Shown here piece after piece: positions 6,870-16,667 of a DNA stretch of 64,000 nt (position 1 is the stretch's first letter; every line of letters starts with the position of its first letter). The stretch is from an uncultured Bacilli bacterium (GTDB lineage: Bacteria; Bacillota_I; Bacilli_A; RF39; UBA660): positions 26,560-90,559 of the forward strand of contig CAJUHO010000002.1 of NCBI GenBank assembly GCA_910586195.1, written 5' to 3'. Made by a program: the position numbers and the translations under genes. The notes under the pieces were generated by a model. It ran no database searches, was not told the origin of the DNA, and saw only the letters and a list, made by a program, of their open reading frames with translations.

Positions 6870-8603
6870 ATGATGAAAGAATTTTGGTTTTATTTAAAAT
6901 TTGTATGGCAATATGTGCGTGATTTGAAAGTAAAACTCATAAAGTACACTATATGCCATATTGTTGGAATTGGTATTAGTGTTGTGGTTCCTATATTAAG
7001 TGCTAAAGCAATTGTAAATTTGACTTCTAATGCTTGGCAACAACTAATATTAGTGGCATTTGTGATGTATGCGTTAGAAAATGTGCGGAATATAATTCAC
7101 TATATTGCAAACTATAATGCACAAATTGTATATCGTGAGAGTTTTATTAAATTACAAACTATGTTAGGTAAAGAAATTGTAAAAATTGAGAATCAATGTA
7201 TGGATAATAACAGTTCTGGTGTGTTTATTCAAAGACTTACTAATGATACTAGCAAACTGGCTGATATTTTTAATGTTTTAAATCAATATATTTCTAATAT
7301 TATTACTGATATTGGAATATTACTTGCAGTTTTTCTAATTAATAAACTTGTATTTTTGTATTTAATTTCTATGATTTTAATTCTTTATGTAGTAGATTCT
7401 ACTAGAGTAAGGAAAAGAAATGAAAAGGATAAAATATTTCGCGAGAAAAATGAACAGGTTTCTGGATTTATTGGAGAAATCGTAAGAGGATTAAGAGATA
7501 TTAAAATGCTAAATGCTGAAAATAGTTTTATGGAAGAGCTTCATGAAAAAGTGAAAGATGTTAATAGTGAACGTTATAAAATGGGTGATGTGAATAGAAA
7601 ATATAGACTATTACATGGTTCTTTAAATGATTTATTTGACTTATTGTTAATTCTTTTATTAGTTTTTTTAATTACGCATGATGAATTAACAGTAGCAAGT
7701 GCTTTAATTATTTATAATTATAATGGACATATAACATCAGTCGTTCGATTTGTTGGAATTCTTTTAGAACAGGTAAAGGATTTTAATTTATCTGCCTCTC
7801 GTATTTTTGATATTATTAATAGTGATCAGTTTCCAAAAGAGACTTTTGGTACGAAACATTTGGAAAAAGTGGAAGGTAATTTCGAATTTAAGAATGTTGT
7901 CTTTCATTATGGTGATGATAATAAAAAGGTTTTAGATCATATTGATTTCAAAGTTAATGCCAATGAGACAGTTGCTTTTGTTGGTAAAAGTGGTGCAGGG
8001 AAAAGTACTATATTTAGTCTTTTATGTAAAATGTATGATGTGGATAGTGGTAAAATTACGATAGATGGTGTTGATATTAAGACGTTGGATAAGGAATCAA
8101 TTCGTTCTAATATTACGATAATTAGTCAAAATCCTTATATATTTAATATGAGTATTCGTGATAATTTTAGGTTGATGAAGGATGACTTAACAGAAGAAGA
8201 GATGATAGATGCTTGTAAGCTTGCTTGTCTTCATGATTTCGTGATGAAATTACCCCAAGGGTATGATACTGTAGTAGGGGAAGGTGGCGTTAGTCTAAGT
8301 GGAGGACAAAAACAACGACTAGCAATTGCTAGGGCATTTGTGCAAAAAACTGAGATTATTCTTTTTGATGAGGCGACGAGTGCTTTAGATAATGAAACAC
8401 AAGCGAGTATTCAAAAGGCTATTGATAATATGAAAAAAGAGTATACCATTTTGATAATTGCGCATAGACTTAGCACTGTTATTAATAGTGATAGAATACT
8501 ATTTTTGAAAGAGGGAAAGATAGAAGGAGAAGGAAGCCATAAAAAGCTTTTGAGAAGTTGTGCTGATTATCGAAAGTTATATGAAAAAGAGATGGAAAAA
8601 TAA
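6870..8603 (+). CDS. ABC exporter, fused permease-ATPase half-transporter
   Basis: A 577-residue ABCB-type half-transporter expected to act as a homodimer in the membrane. About six helices span residues ~18-300. The ATPase domain follows with Walker A GKSGAGKST (~372), Q-loop ISQNPYIFN, signature LSGGQKQR (starting at L476), Walker B ILFDEATSALD (D500-E501) and H-loop IIAHRLST. There is no N-terminal C39 peptidase, so it is not a leader-cleaving bacteriocin exporter; the substrate may be a lipid, drug or peptide. AGAGGTG upstream fits ATG 6873 (7 bases) slightly better than ATG 6870 (4 bases). It follows the LytTR regulator and the toxin-like element on the same strand. Confidence 0.9.
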   Translation: MMKEFWFYLKFVWQYVRDLKVKLIKYTICHIVGIGISVVVPILSAKAIVNLTSNAWQQLILVAFVMYALENVRNIIHYIANYNAQIVYRESFIKLQTMLGKEIVKIENQCMDNNSSGVFIQRLTNDTSKLADIFNVLNQYISNIITDIGILLAVFLINKLVFLYLISMILILYVVDSTRVRKRNEKDKIFREKNEQVSGFIGEIVRGLRDIKMLNAENSFMEELHEKVKDVNSERYKMGDVNRKYRLLHGSLNDLFDLLLILLLVFLITHDELTVASALIIYNYNGHITSVVRFVGILLEQVKDFNLSASRIFDIINSDQFPKETFGTKHLEKVEGNFEFKNVVFHYGDDNKKVLDHIDFKVNANETVAFVGKSGAGKSTIFSLLCKMYDVDSGKITIDGVDIKTLDKESIRSNITIISQNPYIFNMSIRDNFRLMKDDLTEEEMIDACKLACLHDFVMKLPQGYDTVVGEGGVSLSGGQKQRLAIARAFVQKTEIILFDEATSALDNETQASIQKAIDNMKKEYTILIIAHRLSTVINSDRILFLKEGKIEGEGSHKKLLRSCADYRKLYEKEMEK

Positions 8604-8693
8604 ATGAGAATAGTTACTATTTTGGTGATAGCAATATAAAAGCATAAATTTTTTTGTATTATTTTTCATAATGTTAATAGAAGGAGTGACATT

Positions 8694-9620
8694 ATGTTTA
8701 ATAATCAAAATCCAGATGACTATGGGCTAAAGTATGTAAATCAGGAGGGAATTGGAACAAAATGTTTTCAATTTCCAGTAGAATTTCCCCCTCAGCATCA
8801 ATCGAGTCAGCCTGGTATGGAATATTTGATGCAACCTCTTCCCATTTTTGATAATCCCTCTTATGTAGGTAGCGGAAAATTGAAAGATAAAGTTGCTATT
8901 ATTACAGGTGGGGATTCTGGAATTGGGAGAGCAGTAGCAGTTTATTTTGCAAAAGAAGGAGCTAAATTAGTATTAGTTTATTATGATGAGAAAAAAGATG
9001 CAGAATATACAAAACAATATGTGGAAAACTTAGGTGCAGAGGTATTGCTTTTAGCAGGAGATTTAAAAAAGAAAGAGTTTTCCCAAGAAATTGTGGAAAA
9101 GACCTTATCACAATTTGGTCATATTGATATTTTAGTTAACAATGCAGGCGTGCAATATCCACAAAAAAGTTTGTTAAATATTAGTAATGAGCAATTTGAT
9201 GATACAATGAAAAGTAATATTTATTCGATATTTTATTTAACAAAAGCAGTACTTCCCCATTTAAAGGGTGGGGCATCTATTATTAATACTACTTCCATTA
9301 CAACTTTTAAAGGCGAAAGGGAGTTGATTGATTATACTGGTAGTAAGGGTGCTATTGTTGGTTTTACTAGATCGTTAGCCACAAACCTCGCACTTCAAAA
9401 TATTCGAGTGAATGCAGTTTCTCCAGGAGTATTTTGGACTCCCTTACAGCCGGCTAGTTTCCCAGCTGAGAAAATGCCAACATTAGGTTCTGACAGTGAT
9501 ATGCGAAGAGCTGGGCAACCTTATGAGATAGCACCGATTTATGTTTATCTAGCAAGTGATGATTCTACTTATACTACAGGGCAAGTATTTCATATTAATG
9601 GGGGAGAATATAAGGGATAA
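8694..9620 (+). CDS. NAD(P)-dependent short-chain dehydrogenase, general-stress type
   Basis: A 308-residue SDR oxidoreductase with a ~60-residue N-terminal extension rich in Pro and Gln (FPPQHQSSQPG), typical of the YhdF/YdaD general-stress group of Firmicutes. The Rossmann glycine motif TGGDSGIGR is at ~70-78, NNAG is present, and the catalytic residues S201, Y214 and K218 (DYTGSK) are all in place. The C-terminal YTTGQVFHINGGEY closes the fold. The physiological substrate is unknown. AAGGAG lies eight bases before the ATG, and a strong terminator follows, so it is probably monocistronic. Confidence 0.9.
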   Translation: MFNNQNPDDYGLKYVNQEGIGTKCFQFPVEFPPQHQSSQPGMEYLMQPLPIFDNPSYVGSGKLKDKVAIITGGDSGIGRAVAVYFAKEGAKLVLVYYDEKKDAEYTKQYVENLGAEVLLLAGDLKKKEFSQEIVEKTLSQFGHIDILVNNAGVQYPQKSLLNISNEQFDDTMKSNIYSIFYLTKAVLPHLKGGASIINTTSITTFKGERELIDYTGSKGAIVGFTRSLATNLALQNIRVNAVSPGVFWTPLQPASFPAEKMPTLGSDSDMRRAGQPYEIAPIYVYLASDDSTYTTGQVFHINGGEYKG

Positions 9621-9638
9621 GTTAAAAAAATGTTGTTT

Positions 9639-9678
9639 AAGTACGTAATCTAGGTAATTTAGATTAAGTACTTTTTTT
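9639..9678 (+). terminator. Intrinsic terminator after dehydrogenase gene
   Basis: AAGTAC plus TAATCTA (9639-9651) pairs with TAGATTA plus GTACTT (up to 9673), with one internal mismatch, followed by seven T. Confidence 0.85.
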
Positions 9679-9797
9679 GTAGAGGATAATATAAAAAGAT
9701 TAAGGTGTTAACTTTATATATATTTCTGTCAAATTTTTGAAAAAGATTTCATGCATTTAAGCATTAATGATATACTATAGAAGTGGAGGTAGATAAA

Positions 9798-12020
9798 ATG
9801 GAAGAATGGAAAAATTTTATAGAAGGAATATGGACTAGTGAAGTCAACGTTCAAGATTTTATTCAAAAAAATTATAGACCTTATAGTGGAGATGAAAGTT
9901 TTTTATGTGGAGTTTCTACTAAAACCGAGAAGGTATGGAAACGATGTGAGGAACTATTAAAAGAAGAATTAAAAAAACATGTGTTAGATATTGATTGTAC
10001 GCATATGTCTGGTATTGATACATATGATGCTGGATATATTGATAAAGACAATGAGGTAATTGTGGGGCTTCAAACAGATGCACCATTAAAAAGAATTGTC
10101 AATCCATATGGTGGAATTCGTATGGTGTATCAAGAATTGGATGCCTATGGATATAAGTTGAATGAAACAGTTGATAAATATTTTAATGAATTCAGAAAAA
10201 CGCATAACCAAGGTGTATTCGATGCTTATAGTGAAGAAGTTCGCAAATGTCGCCATGTAGGACTTTTAACAGGATTACCAGATGCTTATGGACGTGGGCG
10301 TATTATTGGTGACTATAGAAGGGTTGCTTTATATGGAATTGATTTCCTAATGAAAGAGAAAAAAAGTGATTGGGATAATTTAAAAGGACCAATGACAAAT
10401 GATTTAATTCAATTAAGGGAAGATGTTTCTATGCAATATCGTGCCTTAGATGCAATTAAAAAGATGGCATCGCGATATGGTGCAGATATTTCCCATCCTG
10501 CCAAAAATGCAAAAGAAGCAATTCAATGGACTTATTTTGCCTACCTTGCTGCTGTAAAGGAAAACAATGGTGCAGCTATGAGTTTAGGTAGAGTAGATGA
10601 TTTTTTTGATATTTATATTGAAAGAGATATAGAAGCAGGAACTCTTACAGAGGAAGAGGCCCAAGAGTTAATTGATCAATTTGTTATTAAATTGCGTCTA
10701 GTACGTCATTTACGTACACCAGATTATGATGAGTTGTTCTCGGGAGATCCTACTTGGGTTACTTGTTCTCTTGCAGGAATTGGTGAAGATAAGCGTTCAA
10801 AAGTTACAAAAACTTCTTATCGTATTCTTCATACATTAACAAATCTAGATCCAGCTCCAGAACCTAATATGACAGTTTTGTGGAGTGAAGAATTACCAGA
10901 TGATTTTAAGAAATATTGTGCTAAGATGAGTATTGAAACAGATGCTATTCAATATGAAAATGATGATATTATGAGACCTCTTTATGGTGATGACTATGCT
11001 ATTGCTTGTTGTGTTTCCGCTATGCGTGTGGGACGAGATATGCAATTTTTTGGAGCACGTTGTAATTTAGCCAAGGCCCTTTTATACTCTATCAATGGTG
11101 GTGTGGATGAAATAAAGGGTGATAAGGTTTTAGATGTTCCACAAATAACAGATGAAGTTTTAGATTACGATAAAGTAAAGAATGCCTATTTTAATGTTTT
11201 AGAGCGTATTGCTGGAATTTACTCAGATGCTATGAATGTGATTCATTATATGCATGACAAGTATGCTTATGAAGCAGGACAAATGGCACTTCATGATACC
11301 AAGGTACGTAGATTGATGGCCTATGGTGTAGCAGGACTTTCTGTTGTGGCCGATAGTCTTTCTGCTATTAAATATGCAACCGTTCGTCCTGTTCGAGATG
11401 AAAATGGCATTACAAAAGATTTTAAGGTAGAAGGGGATTTTCCAAAATACGGGAATGATGATGATAGAGTAGATGATATTGCTAAAGAAGTGTTAGATAA
11501 ATTCTATAAAGAACTATGTAAACATAAGCCATATCGTGATGCTGAAGTAACTTTGTCAGTTTTAACGATTACATCAAATGTTGTATACGGTTCTAAAACA
11601 GGTGCTACTCCTGATGGAAGAGCATCAGGTGTTGCCTTTGCCCCAGGTGCAAATCCGATGCATGAACGTGATGCTAGTGGAGCGCTTGCCTCACTTAATT
11701 CTGTTGCAAAGCTTAAGTATCAGGAATGTTGTAGAGATGGAATTTCCAACACTTTCTCAATTGTGCCTTCAACACTTGGAAAAACAAAGGAAGAGCAGAT
11801 TGATAATTTGGTAAGTGTCTTAGATGGCTATTTTGTTCAGGGCGCTCATCATTTAAATGTAAATGTATTAAATCGTGAGACTTTGGAAGATGCTATGGAA
11901 AATCCAGACAAGTATCCACTCTTAACAATTCGTGTATCTGGTTATGCCGTACGTTTTAATCGTTTGACGAGAAAACAACAGGAAGAAGTAATCGCTAGAA
12001 CATTCCATGGTAAAATGTAA
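9798..12020 (+). CDS. pflB: Formate C-acetyltransferase (pyruvate formate-lyase)
   Basis: Converts pyruvate and CoA to acetyl-CoA and formate using a glycyl radical, in the cytoplasm under anaerobic conditions. The 740-residue length matches the family (~750-760). The catalytic cysteine pair is C404-C405 ([10 protein letters not shown]) and the radical glycine is G715 in [13 protein letters not shown] near the C-terminus. A GTG at 9783 would add five codons, but the GGAGGT at 9785-9790 is correctly placed for ATG 9798, which I take as the start. pflA follows directly. A weak promoter (TTTCAT at 9747, TATACT at 9771) and the short hairpin TGC-ATTTAA-GCA lie upstream; no Rex or FNR site is obvious. 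Confidence 0.97.
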   Translation: MEEWKNFIEGIWTSEVNVQDFIQKNYRPYSGDESFLCGVSTKTEKVWKRCEELLKEELKKHVLDIDCTHMSGIDTYDAGYIDKDNEVIVGLQTDAPLKRIVNPYGGIRMVYQELDAYGYKLNETVDKYFNEFRKTHNQGVFDAYSEEVRKCRHVGLLTGLPDAYGRGRIIGDYRRVALYGIDFLMKEKKSDWDNLKGPMTNDLIQLREDVSMQYRALDAIKKMASRYGADISHPAKNAKEAIQWTYFAYLAAVKENNGAAMSLGRVDDFFDIYIERDIEAGTLTEEEAQELIDQFVIKLRLVRHLRTPDYDELFSGDPTWVTCSLAGIGEDKRSKVTKTSYRILHTLTNLDPAPEPNMTVLWSEELPDDFKKYCAKMSIETDAIQYENDDIMRPLYGDDYAIACCVSAMRVGRDMQFFGARCNLAKALLYSINGGVDEIKGDKVLDVPQITDEVLDYDKVKNAYFNVLERIAGIYSDAMNVIHYMHDKYAYEAGQMALHDTKVRRLMAYGVAGLSVVADSLSAIKYATVRPVRDENGITKDFKVEGDFPKYGNDDDRVDDIAKEVLDKFYKELCKHKPYRDAEVTLSVLTITSNVVYGSKTGATPDGRASGVAFAPGANPMHERDASGALASLNSVAKLKYQECCRDGISNTFSIVPSTLGKTKEEQIDNLVSVLDGYFVQGAHHLNVNVLNRETLEDAMENPDKYPLLTIRVSGYAVRFNRLTRKQQEEVIARTFHGKM

Positions 12021-12021
12021 T

Positions 12022-12747
12022 ATGAAAACATGTGGTAGTGTAGATTCTATTGAAACCTTTGGTCTAGTAGATGGTCCAGGGATTCGTACAGTTGTATTTT
12101 TAAATGGTTGTATGCTACGTTGTAAATACTGCCATAATCCTGAAATGTGGAGTTTTGGAAAAGAAAATATGGCAGTAGATGACTTGGTGACCAAATTAAT
12201 AAGAAATAAACCATATTTTAGAAGAGGGCAAGGCGGCGTGACATTTTCTGGAGGGGAACCTTTATTACAAGTTGATTTTTTGATAGCAGTATCAAAAAAG
12301 TTGAAAGAGCAAGGTATACATGTAGCCCTAGATACAGCAGGAGTTGGTGTTGGAAGATATGAAGATATTTTACAATACGTAGATTTGGTAATTTTAGATA
12401 TTAAGCATTTAACAGAAGAAGGATACAAAGACTTAGTGGGGAGAGATAGGAGTGCTTTTTTCCAATTTGTAAAGGTTTGTCAAAGTATGAAAAAGCCATT
12501 ATGGATACGACAGGTGGTAGTACCTGGAGTCCATGATAATGACTCGTATATGAATTTATTAGTAGATTATTTAAAGACATTAGATTATATTGAAAAAATA
12601 GAGTTTATTCCTTATCATAAACTTGGTAGTGAAAAGTATGAAAAGTTAGGAATTGAAAATCCTTATGTTAATAAGGAGGCTATGAATGAAGAAAAATGTC
12701 AAGAATTATATCAAAAGTATATTGAATCCAATTTTTATTTTAGATAA
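12022..12747 (+). CDS. pflA: Pyruvate formate-lyase activating enzyme
   Basis: A radical-SAM enzyme that installs the glycyl radical on pyruvate formate-lyase. The cluster motif CMLRCKYC (CxxxCxxC) follows the signature VDGPGIRTVVFLNG, and GGVTFSGGEPLLQ (SAM-binding GGE motif) is present. The start at ATG 12022 gives 241 residues and aligns with the E. coli enzyme start as I recall it; an in-frame ATG at 12007, overlapping the end of pflB, is possible. Neither has a good Shine-Dalgarno, so translation is probably coupled to pflB, which stops two bases before. A terminator follows. Confidence 0.96.
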   Translation: MKTCGSVDSIETFGLVDGPGIRTVVFLNGCMLRCKYCHNPEMWSFGKENMAVDDLVTKLIRNKPYFRRGQGGVTFSGGEPLLQVDFLIAVSKKLKEQGIHVALDTAGVGVGRYEDILQYVDLVILDIKHLTEEGYKDLVGRDRSAFFQFVKVCQSMKKPLWIRQVVVPGVHDNDSYMNLLVDYLKTLDYIEKIEFIPYHKLGSEKYEKLGIENPYVNKEAMNEEKCQELYQKYIESNFYFR

Positions 12748-12752
12748 TAAAG

Positions 12753-12786
12753 GGACGGTTGTGAAATTTGCAACTGTTCTTTTTTT
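12753..12786 (+). terminator. Intrinsic terminator of pflBA
   Basis: GGACGGTTG (12753-12761) pairs with CAACTGTTC (12771-12779) with G:U pairs, followed by seven T. Confidence 0.85.
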
Positions 12787-13018
12787 AGAGAGATTGGTGA
12801 TAGGAATGTTTCGTTTTGTTTTTTCGTGCTAAAATATGGTTTTTATATTATAATAATGATAGTTTGGAGTTTAGAGTATCTAAAGTAAGATATGAAATGG
12901 AAATTTTTAGTGATGAAAATGAGATGCTGTGTTATGTACTAGATTTCTATAAGGAAAAAGAAGCATATCAAAAAAGGTTACACTTATAACAAAGTAATGA
13001 TAGAAAGTGGTGAAGTTT

Positions 13019-13891
13019 ATGAGAAAGTCAGATGAGTGGAAAGATTATGAGTTACTGGATTGTTCTAATGGTGAAAAATTGGAACGTTGGGGAAAGTATA
13101 TTCTCCTTCGACCAGATCCACAGATTATTTGGAATACAGGCTCTTTATATGATAAATATAGAGACAGTATAGATGCTGTTTACCATCGTAGTAATAAAGG
13201 TGGTGGCTATTGGGAAAATTTAAAAAGTCTTCCGAGTGAATGGAATGTATCTTATAAAGAGTTAGTATTTCATATTAAGCAGATGGGGTTTAAGCATACA
13301 GGTCTTTTTCCAGAACAGGCGGTAAACTGGGATTTTATGATGGAAAAAATTAGGAGTGCTAATCGTCCTATTAAGGTTTTAAATTTATTTGCTTATACAG
13401 GAGGAGCTTCTGTTGCTTGTCTTAAGGCAGGTGCTAGTGTTACACATGTAGACTCTTCTCGTGGTATGGTAGATTGGTGTAAGGAAAATGTTCGTATGAA
13501 TGGCTTAGAAGATAGGCCTATTCGTTATTTAGTAGATGATGTTTTAAAATTTGTAGAACGTGAAATTAGAAGGGGAAATCACTATGATGCTATTGTTATG
13601 GATCCACCAAGCTATGGAAGAGGTGTGAATAAAGAAGTTTGGAATATTGAAAAAGATTTGACATATCTCATAGAGCAATGTATGAAAATATTGAGCGATC
13701 AGCCACTTTTTTTCTTAATTAACTCTTATACGACGGGACTTTCTGCAACGACACTTTTAAATCTTTTAACAGTAACGGTGCAAAAAAAATATCAGGGAAT
13801 TGTAACAGCAGGAGAAGTGGGCCTTCCCATTACAAATAGTAAGTTGGCACTTCCTTGTGGAATTTATGGAAGATGGGAAAGTAATGAATAA
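13019..13891 (+). CDS. Class I SAM-dependent methyltransferase, RlmI/RlmK-like
   Basis: A 290-residue protein resembling the catalytic part of the RlmI/RlmK 23S rRNA cytosine/guanine methyltransferases. The SAM-binding motif is LNLFAYTGGASVACLKAGA, the acidic motif is VTHVDSSRG and the catalytic-type motif is DPPSYGRG. The N-terminal PUA domain of true RlmI is absent, so the RNA or other target is uncertain. ATG 13019 is preceded by GTGGTGA; upstream GTGs at 13007 and 13010 are less likely. It overlaps the following pseudouridine synthase by eight bases, suggesting a two-gene rRNA-modification operon. Confidence 0.88.
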   Translation: MRKSDEWKDYELLDCSNGEKLERWGKYILLRPDPQIIWNTGSLYDKYRDSIDAVYHRSNKGGGYWENLKSLPSEWNVSYKELVFHIKQMGFKHTGLFPEQAVNWDFMMEKIRSANRPIKVLNLFAYTGGASVACLKAGASVTHVDSSRGMVDWCKENVRMNGLEDRPIRYLVDDVLKFVEREIRRGNHYDAIVMDPPSYGRGVNKEVWNIEKDLTYLIEQCMKILSDQPLFFLINSYTTGLSATTLLNLLTVTVQKKYQGIVTAGEVGLPITNSKLALPCGIYGRWESNE

Positions 13892-14567
13892 ATTGAATGT
13901 ACTTTATGAAGATAATCATATTATTGTTGTAGAAAAGCCAGTGAATGTCTTAAGTCAAAAAGATATTACTGGAGATGTTGATTTACTTACTATGGTAAAA
14001 TCATATATTAAAGAGAAATACCAAAAAAAGGGAGAGGTATATTGCGGATTAGTTCATAGGCTCGATAGGCCTGTTGGTGGTATTATGGTTTTTGCAAGAA
14101 CATCTAAGGCAGCAGGTAGACTAGGAAAAGAAATGTCTAACTCTTTTGAGAAAAAATATTTAGCAGTAGTAGATGGAATTATAAAACAGGATGAAGGTAT
14201 CTTGGTGGATTACTTAAAAAAGTTAGATAATGGAAGTAGTATTGTTACTACAAAAGAGTTTGGAAAACGGTGTGAGCTTTTTTATAGGGTGATAGAACGT
14301 AATGTAAAAAGGCATGAAACTTTAGTAGAAGTTAGCCTAAAAACTGGTAGGCATCATCAAATTCGGGTACAATTTTCTCATTTTGGTCATCCATTATGTG
14401 GTGATCAGAGATATTTTAAGCAGGATAAAACGCCTATTGCGCTTTATGCTTATAAGCTTTCTTTTATTCATCCAGTTAGAAAAGAAAAAATGTGTTTTAC
14501 TTTGTTTCCAAAAGAAAAAAAGTATTGGACAGATTTTACAATGTCAAATGGTGTCAAACCTAAATAA
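13884..14567 (+). CDS. RluA-family RNA pseudouridine synthase
   Basis: A 227-residue enzyme isomerising uridine to pseudouridine in rRNA or tRNA. The catalytic Asp lies in HRLDRPVGG (HRLD motif; PVGG replaces the usual TSG), with KKYLAVVDG and the RHHQIRVQFSHFGHPLCGD block downstream. There is no S4 domain, so it is a short RluA-type member; the RNA target is not predictable. The start at ATG 13884 overlaps the preceding methyltransferase gene; a longer frame opening at 13857 lacks a ribosome site. A new promoter begins only a few bases after the stop. Confidence 0.92.
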   Translation: MNKLNVLYEDNHIIVVEKPVNVLSQKDITGDVDLLTMVKSYIKEKYQKKGEVYCGLVHRLDRPVGGIMVFARTSKAAGRLGKEMSNSFEKKYLAVVDGIIKQDEGILVDYLKKLDNGSSIVTTKEFGKRCELFYRVIERNVKRHETLVEVSLKTGRHHQIRVQFSHFGHPLCGDQRYFKQDKTPIALYAYKLSFIHPVRKEKMCFTLFPKEKKYWTDFTMSNGVKPK

Positions 14568-14570
14568 TGT

Positions 14571-14599
14571 TTGCAATGGCCTCATTTTTTTGTTATCAT
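14571..14599 (+). promoter_or_regulatory. Sigma-A promoter of the Pro/Val-rich protein gene
   Basis: TTGCAA (14571-14576), 17-bp spacer, TATCAT (14594-14599). The predicted start at ~14606 supports translation from ATG 14634. Confidence 0.6.
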
Positions 14600-14633
14600 T
14601 GTAATAGAATAAAGTATGAGGGAGATAGATGTT

Positions 14634-16070
14634 ATGATATTAGCAATGAATTTTGACTTCAGTTGGTTTTTAACGATTCCCGGTATGTTAATTACAGGTG
14701 GAGTTTTATTACTAATAATAGCTTTAATTATATTTATTGCTACTTCTAGTAAAAAAGGTAAAGGTAAAAATAGAAATGAAGAGATGAATCAAGTTTCTCA
14801 GGCAGGAGCACAGGCTATTTTGGACAGTGCTCAATCTGTTGCTATGCCACCAATGACTGATGGAGCACCAATGGCTGTTCCTGAAATGGCGTTTAATGAT
14901 ATGCAAATGGGAGGAGTGCCTTCTATGGAAATGTCTCAAGGAATGACTATGCCTAATATAGATCAAAGTGCTATGGCAACACCATCTATGCCTTCTACAC
15001 CAATAGATAATTCGTCAGTATCAACAGTACCAGAAATTGCTCCAATGGATATGCCAAGTCCAGGGGTAGATGCTCAAAATGTAGAGCCAGTTGCAATGCC
15101 GAGTGATGTAGTAGAGCCACTTGCACCAACTGTAGATGTAACGCCGCCAACAGAGGCAGCACCATATGTTGTTGCACCAGTGGAAGATGTTGTACCAGAT
15201 TCAGCTGTGTCAACTCCAATAAGTGAAAATAACATTCAACCTGTTGATAATGTTGCACCAGTTATGGAGGTACAACAGCCAGAGATTGCAATGCCACAGG
15301 CAACAGATGTTACAGTACCAGAAATTGCTCCAGTGGAGATGGCAAGTCCTGTAGTAGAGGCTCCAACCATTTATGGTGGTGCTAGTCCTGTTGTTCCTAA
15401 TATTAATATCGATAATCAACCACATCAAATATATGGGGGGGCTAATCCTATGGATAATACACAAACACTTCCAGTTATGGAACCAGAATCAATTTCAACT
15501 TCGACAGTAACAGATCCAATTCAACCAGCACCAATAGAGTCAATGATGACTATGCAGCCAGATATGATGTCTACTGAGCCAGTAGTGCCTGTACAAAGTG
15601 AACCTTTTTCTATGGAACAGGCTATGTCTATTCAACCAGAAATTGCACCAGTAGAGGTTGCTATGCCAGTACAGCCAGAAGTTGTACCAGTAGAGCCTAT
15701 TATGACTCCACAACCTGAAGCTGTACCTGTTACTCCAGTTACAATGACACAACCTGATATTGTTACTCCTGTTGCCAATGTAGTAGAACAACCTGAGGTT
15801 CTTCCTATGGATCAAGTTATAATGGCACAACCAGAGGTTGTACCTATGAGTCCTATTATGCCAGTAGAGCCAGTTGCACCTGTAATTGAAAATGTTTCAT
15901 CTCAGTCTGAGATGGTTTCTCCTACAGTTGCTCAGGTAGCAATACCACAAGTTGAGACAGTAGCTCCGCAAGTGGTGCCTCCAGTAGTAGATAATTTAGG
16001 AACACAGCCAGTTCAACAAAACACAGCAGCTACTACTACAGCGCCTGTAGAAGTTGTAGAAATTGCTTAA
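14634..16070 (+). CDS. Membrane-anchored Pro/Val/Met/Glu-rich repetitive protein
   Basis: A 478-residue protein with one N-terminal membrane helix (~residues 9-34, LTIPGMLITGGVLLLIIALI), a short basic stretch (KKGKGKNR), then >400 residues of low-complexity sequence dominated by Pro, Val, Ala, Met, Glu and Gln. Degenerate short repeats recur (PEIAPVE, QPEVVPVEP, PEVVPM, IYGGAS/IYGGAN). No Cys or catalytic motif is visible. The tail is predicted to be disordered; its side of the membrane is unclear because the basic stretch follows the helix, which would favour an internal tail. ATG 14634 is chosen over ATG 14616 because GAGGGAG sits nine bases upstream. Function unknown. Confidence 0.75.
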   Translation: MILAMNFDFSWFLTIPGMLITGGVLLLIIALIIFIATSSKKGKGKNRNEEMNQVSQAGAQAILDSAQSVAMPPMTDGAPMAVPEMAFNDMQMGGVPSMEMSQGMTMPNIDQSAMATPSMPSTPIDNSSVSTVPEIAPMDMPSPGVDAQNVEPVAMPSDVVEPLAPTVDVTPPTEAAPYVVAPVEDVVPDSAVSTPISENNIQPVDNVAPVMEVQQPEIAMPQATDVTVPEIAPVEMASPVVEAPTIYGGASPVVPNINIDNQPHQIYGGANPMDNTQTLPVMEPESISTSTVTDPIQPAPIESMMTMQPDMMSTEPVVPVQSEPFSMEQAMSIQPEIAPVEVAMPVQPEVVPVEPIMTPQPEAVPVTPVTMTQPDIVTPVANVVEQPEVLPMDQVIMAQPEVVPMSPIMPVEPVAPVIENVSSQSEMVSPTVAQVAIPQVETVAPQVVPPVVDNLGTQPVQQNTAATTTAPVEVVEIA

Positions 16071-16085
16071 TATAACATAAAATAG

Positions 16086-16110
16086 TCAACATTAAATGTT
16101 GATTTTTTTT
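16086..16110 (+). terminator. Intrinsic terminator
   Basis: TCAACAT (16086-16092), loop TAA, ATGTTGA (16096-16102), followed by eight T. Confidence 0.85.
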
Positions 16111-16132
16111 GTTATAAGTGAGGTGGAGGCTG

Positions 16133-16161
16133 TTGATAAATTTTTAATTTTAATATATTAT
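16133..16161 (+). promoter_or_regulatory. Probable promoter of the frameshifted gene
   Basis: TTGATA (16133-16138), 17-bp spacer, TATTAT (16156-16161), 39 bases upstream of ATG 16200. Confidence 0.55.
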
Positions 16162-16199
16162 AATCTGTGTTATAAAAATTAATGAAGGGAGTTTTTATT

Positions 16200-16657
16200 A
16201 TGAAAAATTTTAAATTAACGTTAACGACTAAATCAGAAGTTTTATCATACTTAGAGAATAAGAAAATATCTTTACAAAGAAAAAAAGATGCTGCCTTTCT
16301 TTTGGAAGCAGTGGGTAGTGGTATTATGGGATTTCAAATAGCTGGGTTTTATCCTTTTGTAGTTCAAGGGTAGGAGGTCATTTACTTGGACTAGACAGAG
16401 TACCTTTTAATTCCATTGAAATAATTCAGGCTAATATGCATTTAGGCTCTCTATTTATGGGAGCAACATTAGTTACATCAATATGTAGTCTTATGTTTTT
16501 TAAAAAATGCAAAGGTTCTAATTATAAATTGCAAGAAACAGAGCAAAAAATAGGTTGGATAAAAGATGGTACATTAACAGAAAATGCAATGTTAGAATTG
16601 GAAAAGGAAGTAGTAGAAGCAAGAGAAGAAAAGATGACAAAAGTAAAAACTAGATAA
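16200..16657 (+). pseudogene. Small membrane protein gene split by a frameshift
   Basis: ATG 16200 (GAAGGGAG eight bases upstream) opens a 57-codon frame ending at TAG 16371-16373. The -1 frame continues without a stop from there to TAG at 16655-16657 and reads naturally across the junction: FYPFVVQG joins VGGHLLGLDRVPF. One G missing from the GGG run at 16368-16370 would explain it. The restored protein (~152 residues) would have two membrane segments and a charged C-terminal helix (ENAMLELEKEVVEAREE). A promoter and terminator are intact. It may be a recent mutation, a sequencing error or, less likely, programmed frameshifting. Family not recognised. Confidence 0.65.
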
Positions 16658-16667
16658 TCATTAGCAT

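Noticed and set aside
6870..8603. Bacteriocin exporter with the 23-residue peptide as its substrate
   Set aside because: No C39 peptidase domain, no double-glycine leader in the peptide and no immunity gene; kept only as a weak alternative.
8604..8639. 11-codon hydrophobic ORF directly after the ABC exporter
   Set aside because: It has no Shine-Dalgarno, antisense signal or secondary structure comparable to the 6590 ORF.
11922..12428. 168-codon minus-strand ORF across the pflB-pflA junction
   Set aside because: Antisense to two clearly functional genes, with no start signal or recognisable product.
12816..12989. 57-codon ORF with a TTG start between pflA and the methyltransferase gene
   Set aside because: No ribosome-binding site, rare start and no recognisable sequence; probably chance or a remnant.
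14724..15830. Several long minus-strand ORFs rich in His, Leu, Ser, Asn and Trp
   Set aside because: They are antisense shadows of the repetitive Pro/Val-rich gene; low complexity keeps the frames open.
15210..16020. Possible CRISPR-like or tandem DNA repeat array
   Set aside because: The repetition is degenerate, codon-phased and variable in spacing, as expected of coding low-complexity repeats, not direct repeats with spacers.
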